From Priapulus caudatus (taxonomy: Eukaryota > Priapulida > Priapulimorpha > Priapulimorphida > Priapulidae): DNA of 22,060 nt. The stretch spans positions 163,976-186,035 of the forward strand of contig NW_014577551.1 in NCBI RefSeq assembly GCF_000485595.1, written 5' to 3'. This document shows positions 9,801 to 16,127 of the stretch, one piece after another. How positions within the stretch are numbered: position 1 is the first letter of the stretch; every line of letters begins with the position of its first letter. Under the pieces are notes generated by a model that saw nothing but the letters and a program-made list of their open reading frames with translations, made no database searches and was not told where the DNA came from. The position numbers were made by a program, and so were the translations under genes.

Positions 9801-12800
9801 GTTTCGCTAGCTGGCCCAGATGTCTTTGTCAAGCTAAAATAAAGCTGTGTGCACTTGCAACTAGATGGCAGTACGTGACGAGAGTCACTACTAACACAAG
9901 CCAGTCCATTTTTGCATTTTCTTTTTTTCTGCATCTGTCTTTATTTTATTCTGGCATTGTCGTCCGTACGATATAAGTAGCTAACCCGCTCACCATAGGA
10001 ACGTGAAGTTGATATGAAAACCTTCAACATATTAAATATTTACCCAAAGTATTCCTCTGGGTAGTTAGGTGGTCTCTTGGCACCGGGACTGCTCGAGTAC
10101 CCTGTACTTCGCAGCAGCTTACAAACATCATCAACATTTGATTCGCCTGTAGACCTGGCGGCACTGTGTTGGCGATAAAACAAAAAAGATATGAACATGA
10201 CGAAACGACTTAATTAATACTCGTTTTTACAAATTGATACCGTGATTGACAGAAGAATTCCTCGAAATACCCATTATCCAGTAAAAGGAGTCCAAGTTTA
10301 GTTGCACATTCTACAACACCAATTTCTATGCTTTTGATATTATGACGTGCATAGTAGCACAATAATATCAATACAATACGGCTAGATATATGTGCATAGA
10401 TATGTTATAGATATACTCGTGGTAATAACTATATGTCAATCAGTACCTGTATCTGTAGTAGGACACGAGCAGTCTCTCTCTGATTGTTCCCTCTATCCGC
10501 ATGTCAATCACAAGCAGCATGACCCCATATAAGTACATAGCCTCACACTGCGACAAAACAAACGACAACTTACCTGACTGATCATCTAATGCGAATTCAT
10601 TTTTACCAAGAGCTAATAAAACCCATGTTAATAGCTCTTGCTTTTTTTATTATGAGCATATATATATATAGTATACATATGTTCGTGGTTTTTACTAACA
10701 AGAGCCGCAGAGCGTCTGGGCTCATCTGAGGTTTGTTGCTACGGTTATAAACGTAACATTTAAGTCGTGCGTAGTGACACGTTTGTTAGGTGCAGATATG
10801 CAGATACGCAGTTGCGTACACATCATTTCAGCAACCTTCTGCAATCTGCATACCTCCCAACTCCCATTGGTTGATACAAATCGCGTGCCTGAAACTCCTG
10901 TTTTATGGAGCATTGTGACCCTAACCCTAACCCTATTAAAAAAAATAAAATTAATTGTTCTAAAAATTATTTGTTGTTTTTAAATTGTTGTAAATAAATC
11001 ATGTAAATATTCGCGTTAATTGGAAAAAAATTGTTAAATGGATAAAGATAGAAAAATACAGAAAACAGGTAAATAATAAAAAATCTGATGGGAATCGATC
11101 AAACGACCTTAGAGCAGTGACGCCTGTGCTGTACCCGTTCGGCTATCCAGGCTTATTGGCTTTCTAGATTATGGATGTGCCATGAATATGAGAACACTGT
11201 GACGTCATTGAGGCAGTTAAGGAATCCATGTTTAACCCTCCTCTTGAGGGTCAAAAGGTTATCAGACACTCACTCTTCGCACGTCAGTGAAAAGCACATT
11301 TCATGGTCCTTTCAATAAAGTGATAAAAATGGTAGGTCAGTCCTGAAACAAAAAAGTTTTTCACGCTGTCCATTAGGCCATGTCCTCAGAAAATGTCTGA
11401 TATCGGACCTTTCCCCCACTGCCCTTTGACCTCCAATTTCGCACTGGTGATGGGTTTCCTGCCCATCACACTATACATCGAATATTAAGAGCATAGGTCG
11501 AGCCGTTAAGATTTGTGCCGCAATTCCGTATTTCCTCCTATACCTTAAGTTAAGGGGAAAATATTCCCCCTCCGTTTACACATCTTGACCTTTGACCCTT
11601 GACCCCCAAATTTGTCATCCCGAGTCCTTTTCACGATCCCCCCCCGACGTCCCGAATATCGTGACCGTACGTCGAGCGGTTAAGATTTGTGCCCAACTGT
11701 TGACGGACGGACGGACGGACGGAAGACGGATCATGCGATTCTACAAGCTGCATCTGACCATGTCAGATGAGCTAAAAACTAGTCAATCAATTTTAATGAT
11801 GTGACTTCTGTGATCCATAGGAAATACTAAAGCAGCAATAGGAAACAATAAAGGAGGTATAACGAAAACAATGTTGTGCAAACAAGATAGAAGGATAAAA
11901 TGTAAACTGAAAAAGTCGTTTGGAGTTCCTGTGCATTTCGCATACAGGATAACTATGAATGCATTTATGCACATATATGTATTCAACTATGTAAAACATA
12001 CCATAAGTTGCTTGCCATCATTGTTTAGAAGCACAGTTTCTAATGTTTGCTGGATGTAAACACCTTCATCCAAGTCCTCTAAAAATCTATCAAACCAAAA
12101 AGTTTAAAATAAATACGCCTGCACGCTTTCCAACTTGCAAATAAAATAGGGTAATGTATTTGAGATTAGAAGATTCATTTTAATTATTTCTAATCACTAG
12201 ATAATTTCCAGATACGTAGATGCGTATTTTGGGTGACAGCTACATTCTTCACTTAAACATTCACCATTCATAATCGGATCATTAGACATTGATGAATTGA
12301 GTACAAAAAGGTACTTAACTGTTAACATGAACTATACTTACAAGAAAATTCATTATGTGGTATACATCGCTCTCAGATAATATTACGAAAATATGTACAA
12401 CGCTTTATGTTTGTTATATTATTAACTGAATTAAATTATAAAAGAAAACATAATGCAGCGACAACTGCTAATATACTAGTTACAATCATGTAAACCAACA
12501 CAGAGTAGTGGTTAGTGGTTACCCTACCCTACACCTACCCGCACTCTACCATGTGTTGGGTTACCTTCTTGTATCAGCTAATATACCTGTTTAAGTCTGT
12601 CATGTACTTGTGAACACTTTCAAATGTTAAATAAAATCTTGTCAGAATCTCAATGTTGTTTTCTCGTAACTCTTCATCCAAATCTTGCAATTCCTATAGC
12701 AACACAAGTTAATTTCTTTAACACAGAAAATTTATCAACTGCATGCAGTACTGACAAATATATATATATATACATAACCGCGAGTAAAGTAATAAATAAA

Positions 12801-13573
12801 TACAATAATATGTATTAATTTACTCTAATATGTTAGTACAACAAAATGTCCAAAAGGTCATTTATACTCCAACACATAATATTATAGACATAACTGATTC
12901 CATCCCCAGGCACCTTTCTATCCTCCCAAAGATATATTATATAGATAAATAATCACTTTATCTTACATGCACATTTTTTTCTTTCAAAATGCACAATGGT
13001 AATGCTACAATATGGGCAGTATGTAGGATCCATACGCACACTACTTAAGTTTCGAAGCAAATTAATAATTACTCGTTGTGTGCATGTATGTGCATATGTG
13101 CGTGCGTTCGTGCGTATCTGTGTGTGTGTGTGTGTGTGCGTGTGTGTACAAAAGCTTATAGTTTTGTTATCAGCTGGTAAACTTGTAGACCCATTTAAAT
13201 AGCTGTAAGTTGAGATGTTCTGAACCTCTAGCTATTAAAAAGAAGCTGCATCTGTTCACTTTGATACTGGATAACTAGATTACTCGATGAATAAAATTAG
13301 AATATGTACCAATAACTAAGAAGTGAACGATTGTAACATTGTGCATACTGGTTTCGAATCTATCCTACAGTCATATTCGTCCGGCTCTTTAAAGTAGATG
13401 AAATCACAGATTATTTCGCCATATTTCTGCTGGTCATTCTTGGTTTCAAGCTTGAACACTGGTGGAATGAAGTCGGACAGTCGCAACAGCTCTGCAATGA
13501 TTGCGTTACCACGGGCAACGATACGTAAAATCGTCTGCCCACAGTTGTTGTTTTCTGCTAGGAAGTCTACCAT
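771..13573 (-). CDS. WASHC5: WASH complex subunit strumpellin, N-terminal 835 residues in 18 exons, 3' end beyond the window
   Basis: This is the strumpellin subunit of the WASH complex, which activates Arp2/3 on endosomes and supports cargo sorting and tubule fission. Joined coding exons (transcript order): 13349-13573, 12587-12693, 12002-12086, 10447-10547, 10044-10163, 9377-9602, 8490-8603, 7958-8135, 6847-6971, 6416-6545, 6033-6145, 5354-5520, 4904-4979, 2637-2888, 2206-2286, 1868-1969, 1396-1575, 771-895. They sum to 2507 nt with consistent phases and no internal stop. The protein aligns nearly without gaps to vertebrate strumpellin (about 1159 residues), for example [27 protein letters not shown] and [20 protein letters not shown]. 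By my alignment from memory, L620 and V627 equal human L619 and V626, two spastic paraplegia (SPG8) positions, and both are conserved; human N471 corresponds to S472. The remaining ~320 residues lie left of base 1. Identity is very secure; individual splice sites are inferred from GT-AG signals, phase and homology. Confidence 0.97.
896..1395 (-). other. WASHC5 intron 17, no feature seen
   Basis: AT-rich unique-looking sequence bounded by AAG|GTAATG and CTGTATAG. I see no gene, repeat or RNA in it. Confidence 0.7.
1396..1575 (-). CDS. WASHC5: WASHC5 coding exon 17, residues 735-794
   Basis: It encodes [40 protein letters not shown] and [20 protein letters not shown], one of the most conserved strumpellin stretches. 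The acceptor is TGTTTAAG and the donor AAG|GTAATG. Confidence 0.96.
1868..1969 (-). CDS. WASHC5: WASHC5 coding exon 16, residues 701-734
   Basis: It encodes [20 protein letters not shown] and ends [11 protein letters not shown]. The acceptor is ATACAG and the donor AAG|GTATGC. Confidence 0.94.
2206..2286 (-). CDS. WASHC5: WASHC5 coding exon 15, residues 674-700
   Basis: It encodes [20 protein letters not shown] and ends TLVGIIK, nearly identical to strumpellin. The acceptor is TTTACCAG and the donor AAG|GTAAAT; both ends are phase 0. Confidence 0.95.
2521..2636 (-). repeat. Short tandem repeats carrying duplicate 5' splice sites in intron 14
   Basis: In transcript sense the exon 14 end TACCAG|GTGAGC (donor 2631-2636) is echoed 46 bases on by TACCAG|GTGAGT (2585-2590). 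Further copies are ATCACAG|GTGACT (donor ending at 2569) and ATCACAG|GTAACT (donor ending at 2524), 45 bases apart. The second copy fits the donor consensus better than the genuine site. Using it would insert GTG AGC GTG TAG, an in-frame stop after three codons. Confidence 0.75.
2637..2888 (-). CDS. WASHC5: WASHC5 coding exon 14, residues 590-673
   Basis: It encodes [40 protein letters not shown] and [20 protein letters not shown]. It is the longest exon in view (252 bp) and GC-rich. The acceptor CATCCCTACAG at 2889-2899 is the copy nearest the exon in an array of about 40. The donor CAG|GTGAGC also has duplicates in the intron behind it. L620 and V627 match conserved disease-relevant positions of human strumpellin. 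Confidence 0.96.
2889..4820 (-). repeat. Intron 13 minisatellite: about 40 tandem copies of the 3' splice site region
   Basis: About 37 units of 45 bp, plus two 98-bp units next to exon 14, fill nearly all of this 2015-bp intron. In transcript sense each 45-bp unit begins CTGG, includes ATTAATAAC (a plausible branch region) and ends in TTTCATCCCTACAG, a good 3' splice site. The 98-bp units also carry about 53 bp of the start of exon 14, and a remnant of that exon piece recurs at the far end (4791-4819). Most units differ by one or two bases, mainly at the base after CATGA and by small indels. Confidence 0.93.
4904..4979 (-). CDS. WASHC5: WASHC5 coding exon 13, residues 564-589
   Basis: It encodes [20 protein letters not shown] and ends KATFLK, completing the split Ser from exon 12. 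The acceptor CTGCTTTCAG is strong and the donor is AAG|GTTAGC, phase 0. The following intron is almost entirely a tandem array of its own 3' splice site. Confidence 0.94.
4980..5353 (-). other. WASHC5 intron 12, no feature seen
   Basis: AT-rich intron bounded by ACAG|GTATCT and CTGCTTTCAG. I see no gene or repeat beyond short TA-rich stretches. Confidence 0.7.
5354..5520 (-). CDS. WASHC5: WASHC5 coding exon 12, residues 509-563 plus split Ser564
   Basis: It encodes [20 protein letters not shown], then [20 protein letters not shown] and [15 protein letters not shown]. The acceptor is TGTGTAG and the donor ACAG|GTATCT. Confidence 0.95.
5521..6032 (-). other. WASHC5 intron 11, no feature seen
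   Basis: AT-rich intron bounded by GAG|GTGTTG and TGTGTAG. I see no supported gene, RNA or repeat. Confidence 0.7.
6033..6145 (-). CDS. WASHC5: WASHC5 coding exon 11, residues 471-508
   Basis: It encodes [20 protein letters not shown] and ends [13 protein letters not shown]. The acceptor is ACTTCAG and the donor GAG|GTGTTG. Ser472 occupies the place of human Asn471, by alignment from memory. Confidence 0.95.
6252..6385. repeat. Degenerate 26-30-bp minisatellite in WASHC5 intron 10
   Basis: About five diverged units of the form TGTTNNGATTTCACATAAAATGGA follow one another. None contains a recognisable splice site, in contrast with the arrays of introns 8, 13 and 14. Confidence 0.65.
6416..6545 (-). 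CDS. WASHC5: WASHC5 coding exon 10, residues 428-470 plus first base of 471
   Basis: It encodes [20 protein letters not shown] then [20 protein letters not shown] and EKN, nearly identical to strumpellin. The acceptor is GTTACAG; the donor AATG|GTGAGT is strong, phase 1. Confidence 0.96.
6847..6971 (-). CDS. WASHC5: WASHC5 coding exon 9, residues 386-427, with a tandem NAGNAG acceptor
   Basis: It encodes [20 protein letters not shown] and then [17 protein letters not shown], ending at GAG|GTGATC. The acceptor reads CTCGAGCAG|CTG, so an alternative AG three bases upstream would begin the exon at 6974 and add one Ala. This is also the only place where the protein is one residue longer than my recalled human sequence. 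Confidence 0.93.
7278..7295. repeat. (TA)n microsatellite in intron 8
   Basis: A short TA dinucleotide run within an AT-rich part of the intron. Confidence 0.8.
7464..7531. repeat. (CCGA)n tetranucleotide microsatellite in intron 8
   Basis: About 16 perfect CCGA/CGAC units sit directly beside the 80-bp donor-bearing minisatellite, whose own units also contain one to three CGAC repeats. The simple repeat may have grown out of that segment. Reading frames across it give meaningless GRSV or PTDR repeats. Confidence 0.95.
7540..7957 (-). repeat. Intron 8 minisatellite: five extra copies of the exon 8 end and its 5' splice site
   Basis: Five ~80-bp units follow the genuine donor (7952-7957) in transcript sense, with donor-like hexamers ending at 7877, 7800, 7720, 7641 and 7560. 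Each repeats the last ~22 bases of exon 8 (CACACACACGCT then GCAGAAC) plus the donor. Three units keep AACG|GTGAGT exactly, one has AAC|GTGAGT and the most distant has GTGGGT. The rest of each unit is GC-rich with CGAC repeats. Confidence 0.92.
7958..8135 (-). CDS. WASHC5: WASHC5 coding exon 8, residues 327-385 plus first base of 386
   Basis: It encodes [31 protein letters not shown] and [19 protein letters not shown]. The donor is AACG|GTGAGT, phase 1. The last ~22 exon bases together with this donor are repeated five more times in the intron behind it (7540-7951). The exon is GC-richer than its neighbours. Confidence 0.95.
8136..8489 (-). other. WASHC5 intron 7, no feature seen
   Basis: AT-rich intron between CTG|GTGAGC and GTTGCAG. 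No repeat or gene is recognised. Confidence 0.7.
8490..8603 (-). CDS. WASHC5: WASHC5 coding exon 7, residues 289-326
   Basis: It encodes [20 protein letters not shown] then [18 protein letters not shown]. The acceptor ATTATAG and donor CTG|GTGAGC both fall at phase 0, and the length agrees exactly with strumpellin. Confidence 0.95.
8604..9130 (-). other. Distal part of WASHC5 intron 6, no gene seen
   Basis: This part of the intron has no convincing coding signal. Short open frames here lack codon bias and family resemblance. Confidence 0.6.
9131..9345 (-). repeat. 81-bp tandem repeat (about 2.6 copies) beside the exon 6 donor
   Basis: The block CTACATGCCAGTCTAG recurs at 9140, 9221 and 9302, a period of exactly 81 bp, with high identity between units. 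The array starts about 30 bases inside intron 6 from the exon 6 donor. Because 81 is a multiple of three, it leaves a spurious minus-strand open frame with a [13 protein letters not shown] repeat. The units contain ACTGGCACACGTACGG, loosely like the exon end ACTGG|GTACGT. Confidence 0.88.
9377..9602 (-). CDS. WASHC5: WASHC5 coding exon 6, residues 213-288
   Basis: This is one of the best conserved blocks: [41 protein letters not shown] and [14 protein letters not shown]. The donor is TGG|GTACGT, phase 0, and an 81-bp tandem repeat begins about 30 bases into the following intron. Confidence 0.96.
9603..10043 (-). other. WASHC5 intron 5
   Basis: No gene is seen. The sequence CAACTAGATGGCAGT at 9858-9872 is one mismatch from the vertebrate CTCF consensus as I recall it, which is weak evidence for an invertebrate genome. 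Confidence 0.4.
10044..10163 (-). CDS. WASHC5: WASHC5 coding exon 5, residues 173-212 plus split Gly213
   Basis: It encodes [20 protein letters not shown] followed by [20 protein letters not shown], very close to strumpellin. The donor GG|GTAAAT leaves two bases, completed to Gly by exon 6, where vertebrate strumpellin has Gln. Confidence 0.94.
10447..10547 (-). CDS. WASHC5: WASHC5 coding exon 4, residues 140-172 plus split Ser173
   Basis: It encodes [20 protein letters not shown] and ends [10 protein letters not shown]. The acceptor is GTCGCAG and the donor AG|GTACTG; the split Ser codon is completed in exon 5. It lies 1.45 kb from exon 3, across the repeat-bearing intron 3. Confidence 0.94.
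10657..10672. repeat. Short (TA)n tract in intron 3
   Basis: A short TA dinucleotide run in the distal part of intron 3. Confidence 0.6.
10917..10935. repeat. Short interstitial (CCCTAA)n telomere-like tract
   Basis: About three CCCTAA units followed by an A-run lie near the 3' side of the tRNA-like repeat at 11078-11155. This is likely interstitial sequence or a retroposition tail, not a chromosome end. Confidence 0.75.
11078..11155 (-). mobile_element. tRNA-derived SINE fragment or tRNA pseudogene
   Basis: On the minus strand an A-box-like TAGCCGAACGGG (11134-11145) and a B-box-like GATCGATTC (11092-11100) are 33 bases apart, as in Pol III type 2 promoters. A T6 run follows within about 10 bases of the B box. 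The flanks do not pair as an acceptor stem, so a functional tRNA is unlikely. The sequence downstream towards 10917 may be the SINE body. Confidence 0.5.
11340..11778 (+). mobile_element. Hairpin-ended (GACG)n dispersed element, copy C, fullest copy
   Basis: This copy in WASHC5 intron 3 shows the family layout: CCCCCACTGCCCTTTGACC blocks, the motif GTCGAGC(C/G)GTTAAGATTTG twice (near 11493 and 11670), TGTTGACGGACGGACGG, and a terminal hairpin at 11746-11773 (AGCTGCATCTGAC / GTCAGATGAGCT) followed by AAAAA. Its last 150 bp match copy A. There is no protein-coding capacity. The 5' boundary is uncertain. Confidence 0.65.
12002..12086 (-). CDS. WASHC5: WASHC5 coding exon 3, residues 111-139
   Basis: It encodes [20 protein letters not shown] and ends NNDGKQLM at an ATG|GTATGT donor, phase 0. 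The first base completes the split Arg from exon 2. The match to strumpellin is gapless. Confidence 0.94.
12087..12586 (-). other. WASHC5 intron 2, no feature seen
   Basis: AT-rich intron with no recognised gene or repeat. Confidence 0.7.
12587..12693 (-). CDS. WASHC5: WASHC5 coding exon 2, residues 76-110 plus split Arg111
   Basis: It reads [19 protein letters not shown] then [10 protein letters not shown], matching the next strumpellin block. The acceptor is CTATAG and the donor AACAG|GTATAT leaves two bases of a split Arg codon that exon 3 completes. Confidence 0.94.
13119..13147. repeat. (TG)n microsatellite in WASHC5 intron 1
   Basis: About 14 TG units with one interruption, preceded by a TGCATGTATG/CGTGCG alternating purine-pyrimidine stretch. 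Such sequence can adopt Z-DNA. The rest of intron 1 (12694-13348) shows nothing else. Confidence 0.9.
13349..13573 (-). CDS. WASHC5: WASHC5 coding exon 1, residues 1-75
   Basis: The exon opens at ATG 13571-13573 with [18 protein letters not shown] and contains [15 protein letters not shown] and [11 protein letters not shown], matching the strumpellin N-terminus from its first residue; this decides the start. It ends in IDSKP at a GTATGC donor, phase 0. Just upstream of the ATG (13574-13583) a TTTCTATTTAG acceptor precedes ten UTR bases, so the leader is probably interrupted by an intron and the first non-coding exon lies further right. Confidence 0.95.
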
Positions 13574-13583
13574 GATCGAACAC
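13574..13583 (-). promoter_or_regulatory. WASHC5: WASHC5 5' UTR segment and leader-intron acceptor
   Basis: Only ten bases of leader separate the ATG from CTTTCTATTTAG, a good 3' splice site on the minus strand (its AG is at 13584-13585). This suggests that transcription starts further right and that a leader intron is removed. I could not identify the upstream exon with confidence. Confidence 0.55.
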
Positions 13584-14170
13584 CTAAATAGAAAGAAAAC
13601 CAGTGTAAAAACCTAGCTGAAACATTATAAATTAAAGTAATTCACTTGGTTACTGAAACTAGGGGGGTCCGGGGGCGTGTTTTTTTACCGTACCACTAAT
13701 TAATGCGTAAAATCGCCACCACACCATAGACGGTATTTGGGGTTCTTGTATATATAAGATAGCCGAGTCGGTGTACAGTTAGTACAGTCGGTACAGGTTA
13801 ACTGTTTGTACTTGTGTATGGTCTGCAGTGCATGCGTGGCACGGTAAAAATACACGCGTCGGTGGTCCTGGTCGAATGGGAATTCTTGACGATCGATTCC
13901 CGCACTGTCAAACTTTTATTGTGGTGGAATTTAATTGGGGCGGAGGTATTTCAAACGGGGCGCAACGATTGAAACAGGGGGGAGTTTTCCCAAACGTTAC
14001 GGGGCGCGGGCGCCCCTTTTGCGCAACGTAGGGAGAACCCTGCCTTCTCACTTAACACTAAGTTGGCGTGTAACAGTCGTAGAGCCTGCATGGTTGGTTA
14101 ATATTAGTCCGCAAATGCAGACATTATAACTCTGCTTTGCTAATCTGAGGGTGCGGGTTTATCTGACCCA
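13584..14170. other. Spacer, no gene; a TATA-like sequence at 13749
   Basis: This holds a G-rich run (13661-13676) and, on the plus strand, TATATATAAG at 13749-13758 followed by repeated GTACAG-type words. The open frames over 13828-14129 resemble nothing I know. An orphan promoter or a decayed mobile element are both possible. Confidence 0.3.
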
Positions 14171-14488
14171 TTACTGGGGTCTGCGTCGGCTCGGACTAGG
14201 TTTATAGTGGTTTATATGTGATCATGCCAGGCTGAGGCACAGGTCCCTATATCCAACACGAACCCACAATGCGAGCACCGAAGGTGTGACCAGAATTCCT
14301 CGGTGCTCACACCTTCGGTGCTCGCATTGGGGCTCGTGTTGGATATAGGGACCTGTGACTATAGGCTGAGGCGCAAGGTACATCACTAGTAGTATTGCTC
14401 ATAGGGTCTATGTCCCCCAGAGTACTGCCGGAACGTACCCTGGGTACGGTCCGGTATACCGGAACGTACCCTGGTCACTATTTGATAT

Positions 14489-14526
14489 GGTTAGGGTTAG
14501 GGTTAGGATTCGGGTTCGGGTTAGGG
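14489..14526 (+). repeat. TTAGGG-rich tract with quadruplex potential inside copy 1
   Basis: It begins GGTTAGGGTTAGGGTTAGG and continues with degenerate CGGG/TAGGG repeats, giving at least four GGG runs spaced by 3-9 bases. It lies in the loop between the arms of inverted repeat B; the equivalent tract in copy 2 is at 15311-15348. Confidence 0.8.
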
Positions 14527-14716
14527 AGTAGGCGTAGGAGACTACCTAGACTCGTTAGTCAACTTAGTGGAGTAGACGAGGTACGGTTCGGCATATTAGA
14601 TAGTACCAAGGTACGTTCCGGCAGTACCCCGGGGGACATAGACCCTCTCAGCAGTAGTACTACTGCTACTACTACTACTAGTACTAGTAGTATAGTACTA
14701 CTACTACTAGTAGTAT

Positions 14717-14791
14717 AGATACAATAATGTAACCCAAACCCAAGAGGATAGGACCCCTATCCTCTTGGGTTTGGGTTACATTATTGTATCT
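14717..14791. repeat. 36-bp perfect palindrome with a 3-base loop
   Basis: AGATACAATAATG through GAGGATAGG is followed by ACC and then the exact reverse complement ending ATTGTATCT. The flanking CTA/TAG triplets extend the stem imperfectly. Copy 2 has the same palindrome 828 bp later. Confidence 0.93.
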
Positions 14792-14992
14792 AGTAGTAGT
14801 AGTACTAGTACTAGTAGTAGTACTAGTAGTAGTACTACTACTAGTAGTACACATGCATACATCATTATGATGATCATTACATGCCACTAATAATATAGTA
14901 ATATTAATAATATTAATAGTGTTATATTACTAATGTTGTATTATACTATTAAACTGCCAATTTCCATACACACACTCCCTAACAAGTATGTT

Positions 14993-15820
14993 TTACTGGG
15001 GTCTGCATCGGCTCGGACTAGGTTTATAGTGGTTTATATGTGATCATGCCAGGCTGAGGCACAGGTCCCTATATCCAACACGAACCCACAATGCGAGCAC
15101 CGAAGGTGTGACCAGAATTCCTCGGTGCTCACACCTTCGGTGCTCGCATTGGGGCTCGTGTTGGATATAGGGACCTGTGACTATAGGCTGAGGCGCAAGG
15201 TACATCACTAGTAGTATTGCTCATAGGGTCTATGTCCCCCAGAGTACTGCCGGAACGTACCCTGGGTACGGTCTGGTATACCGGAACGTACCCTGGTCAC
15301 TATTTGATATGGTTAGGGTTAGGGTTAGGATTCGGGTTCGGGTTAGGGAGTAGGCGTAAGAGACTACCTAGACTCGTTAGTCAACTTAGTGGAGTAGACG
15401 AGGTACGGTTCGGCATATTAGATAGTACCAAGGTACGTTCCGGCAGTACCCCGGGGGACATAGACCCTCTCAGCAGTAGTACTACTACTACTACTACTAC
15501 TAGTACTACTACTAGTAGTATAGTACTACTACTAGTAGTAGTATAGATACAATAATGTAACCCAAACCCAAGAGGATAGGACCCCTATCCTCTTGGGTTT
15601 GGGTTACATTATTGTATCTAGTAGTAGTAGTACTAGTACTAGTAGTAGTACTAGTAGTAGTACTACTACTAGTAGTACACATGCATACATCATTATGATG
15701 ATCATTACATGCCACTAATAATATAGTAATATTAATAATATTAATAGTGTTATATTACTAATGTTGTATTATACTATTAAACTGCCAATTTCCATACACA
15801 CACTCCCTAACAAGTATGTT
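14993..15820. repeat. Hairpin-rich element, tandem copy 2 (828 bp)
   Basis: It repeats copy 1 at an offset of 822 bp on the left and 828 bp on the right. The 6-bp change lies in the triplet tract near 15480-15540. I noticed only a few base differences elsewhere (for example GCGTCGG versus GCATCGG), so the duplication is recent or homogenised. The junction is a direct head-to-tail join after AAGTATGTT. Confidence 0.9.
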
Positions 15821-16127
15821 TACAGTATTGTGGTTAATTTTAACGATAATGTAATGACTGAACGCTATATAATAACCTTGTTATTTTTCCAACACTGCTT
15901 GATATTTACCAAATGATATTTACGCCCACAGAACAGTACTGTGGCGAGCAGCCGTAAAGCGCCACCTCTCGTCGAATATATGAACTAAAATGACGTCTGT
16001 CCGATCATCGCTTCAGTAACCTCATATTATAACCTCAAAGATTAGTCTTTAGCGTGCAATAGACTGTATCGAATAGGCAGAGAGACTAAGTCAAAGGATT
16101 TGTGTCGATCTTTTAAATGTCGAAATA
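15821..16127. other. Spacer between the two arrays
   Basis: No gene is seen. On the minus strand AGGTGGCGCT (15958-15967) matches the core of the Drosophila CTCF motif as I recall it. Confidence 0.35.

Larger units (their letters stand above)
14171..14992. repeat. Hairpin-rich element, tandem copy 1 (822 bp)
   Basis: This is the first of two adjacent near-identical copies. In order it contains inverted repeat A (arms 14238-14289 and 14307-14357, loop with GAATTC), inverted repeat B (arms 14403-14446 and 14603-14646 around a 155-bp loop with a TTAGGG-rich tract), CTA/TAG triplet repeats, and inverted repeat C (14717-14752 with 14756-14791, 36 bp perfect, 3-base loop). No protein is evident, so it looks like a foldback or MITE-like element. 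Confidence 0.85.

Noticed and set aside
11078-11155. Functional tRNA gene
   Set aside because: A and B boxes are present, but no acceptor-stem pairing is found and the arms fit poorly.
13828-14129. Small gene on the plus strand after the TATA-like box
   Set aside because: Two overlapping short frames with no family resemblance, no conserved start context and no splice or poly(A) signals.
14489-14526. Chromosome end, because of TTAGGG repeats
   Set aside because: Only three to six degenerate units, inside a duplicated element and flanked by unique genic sequence on both sides.
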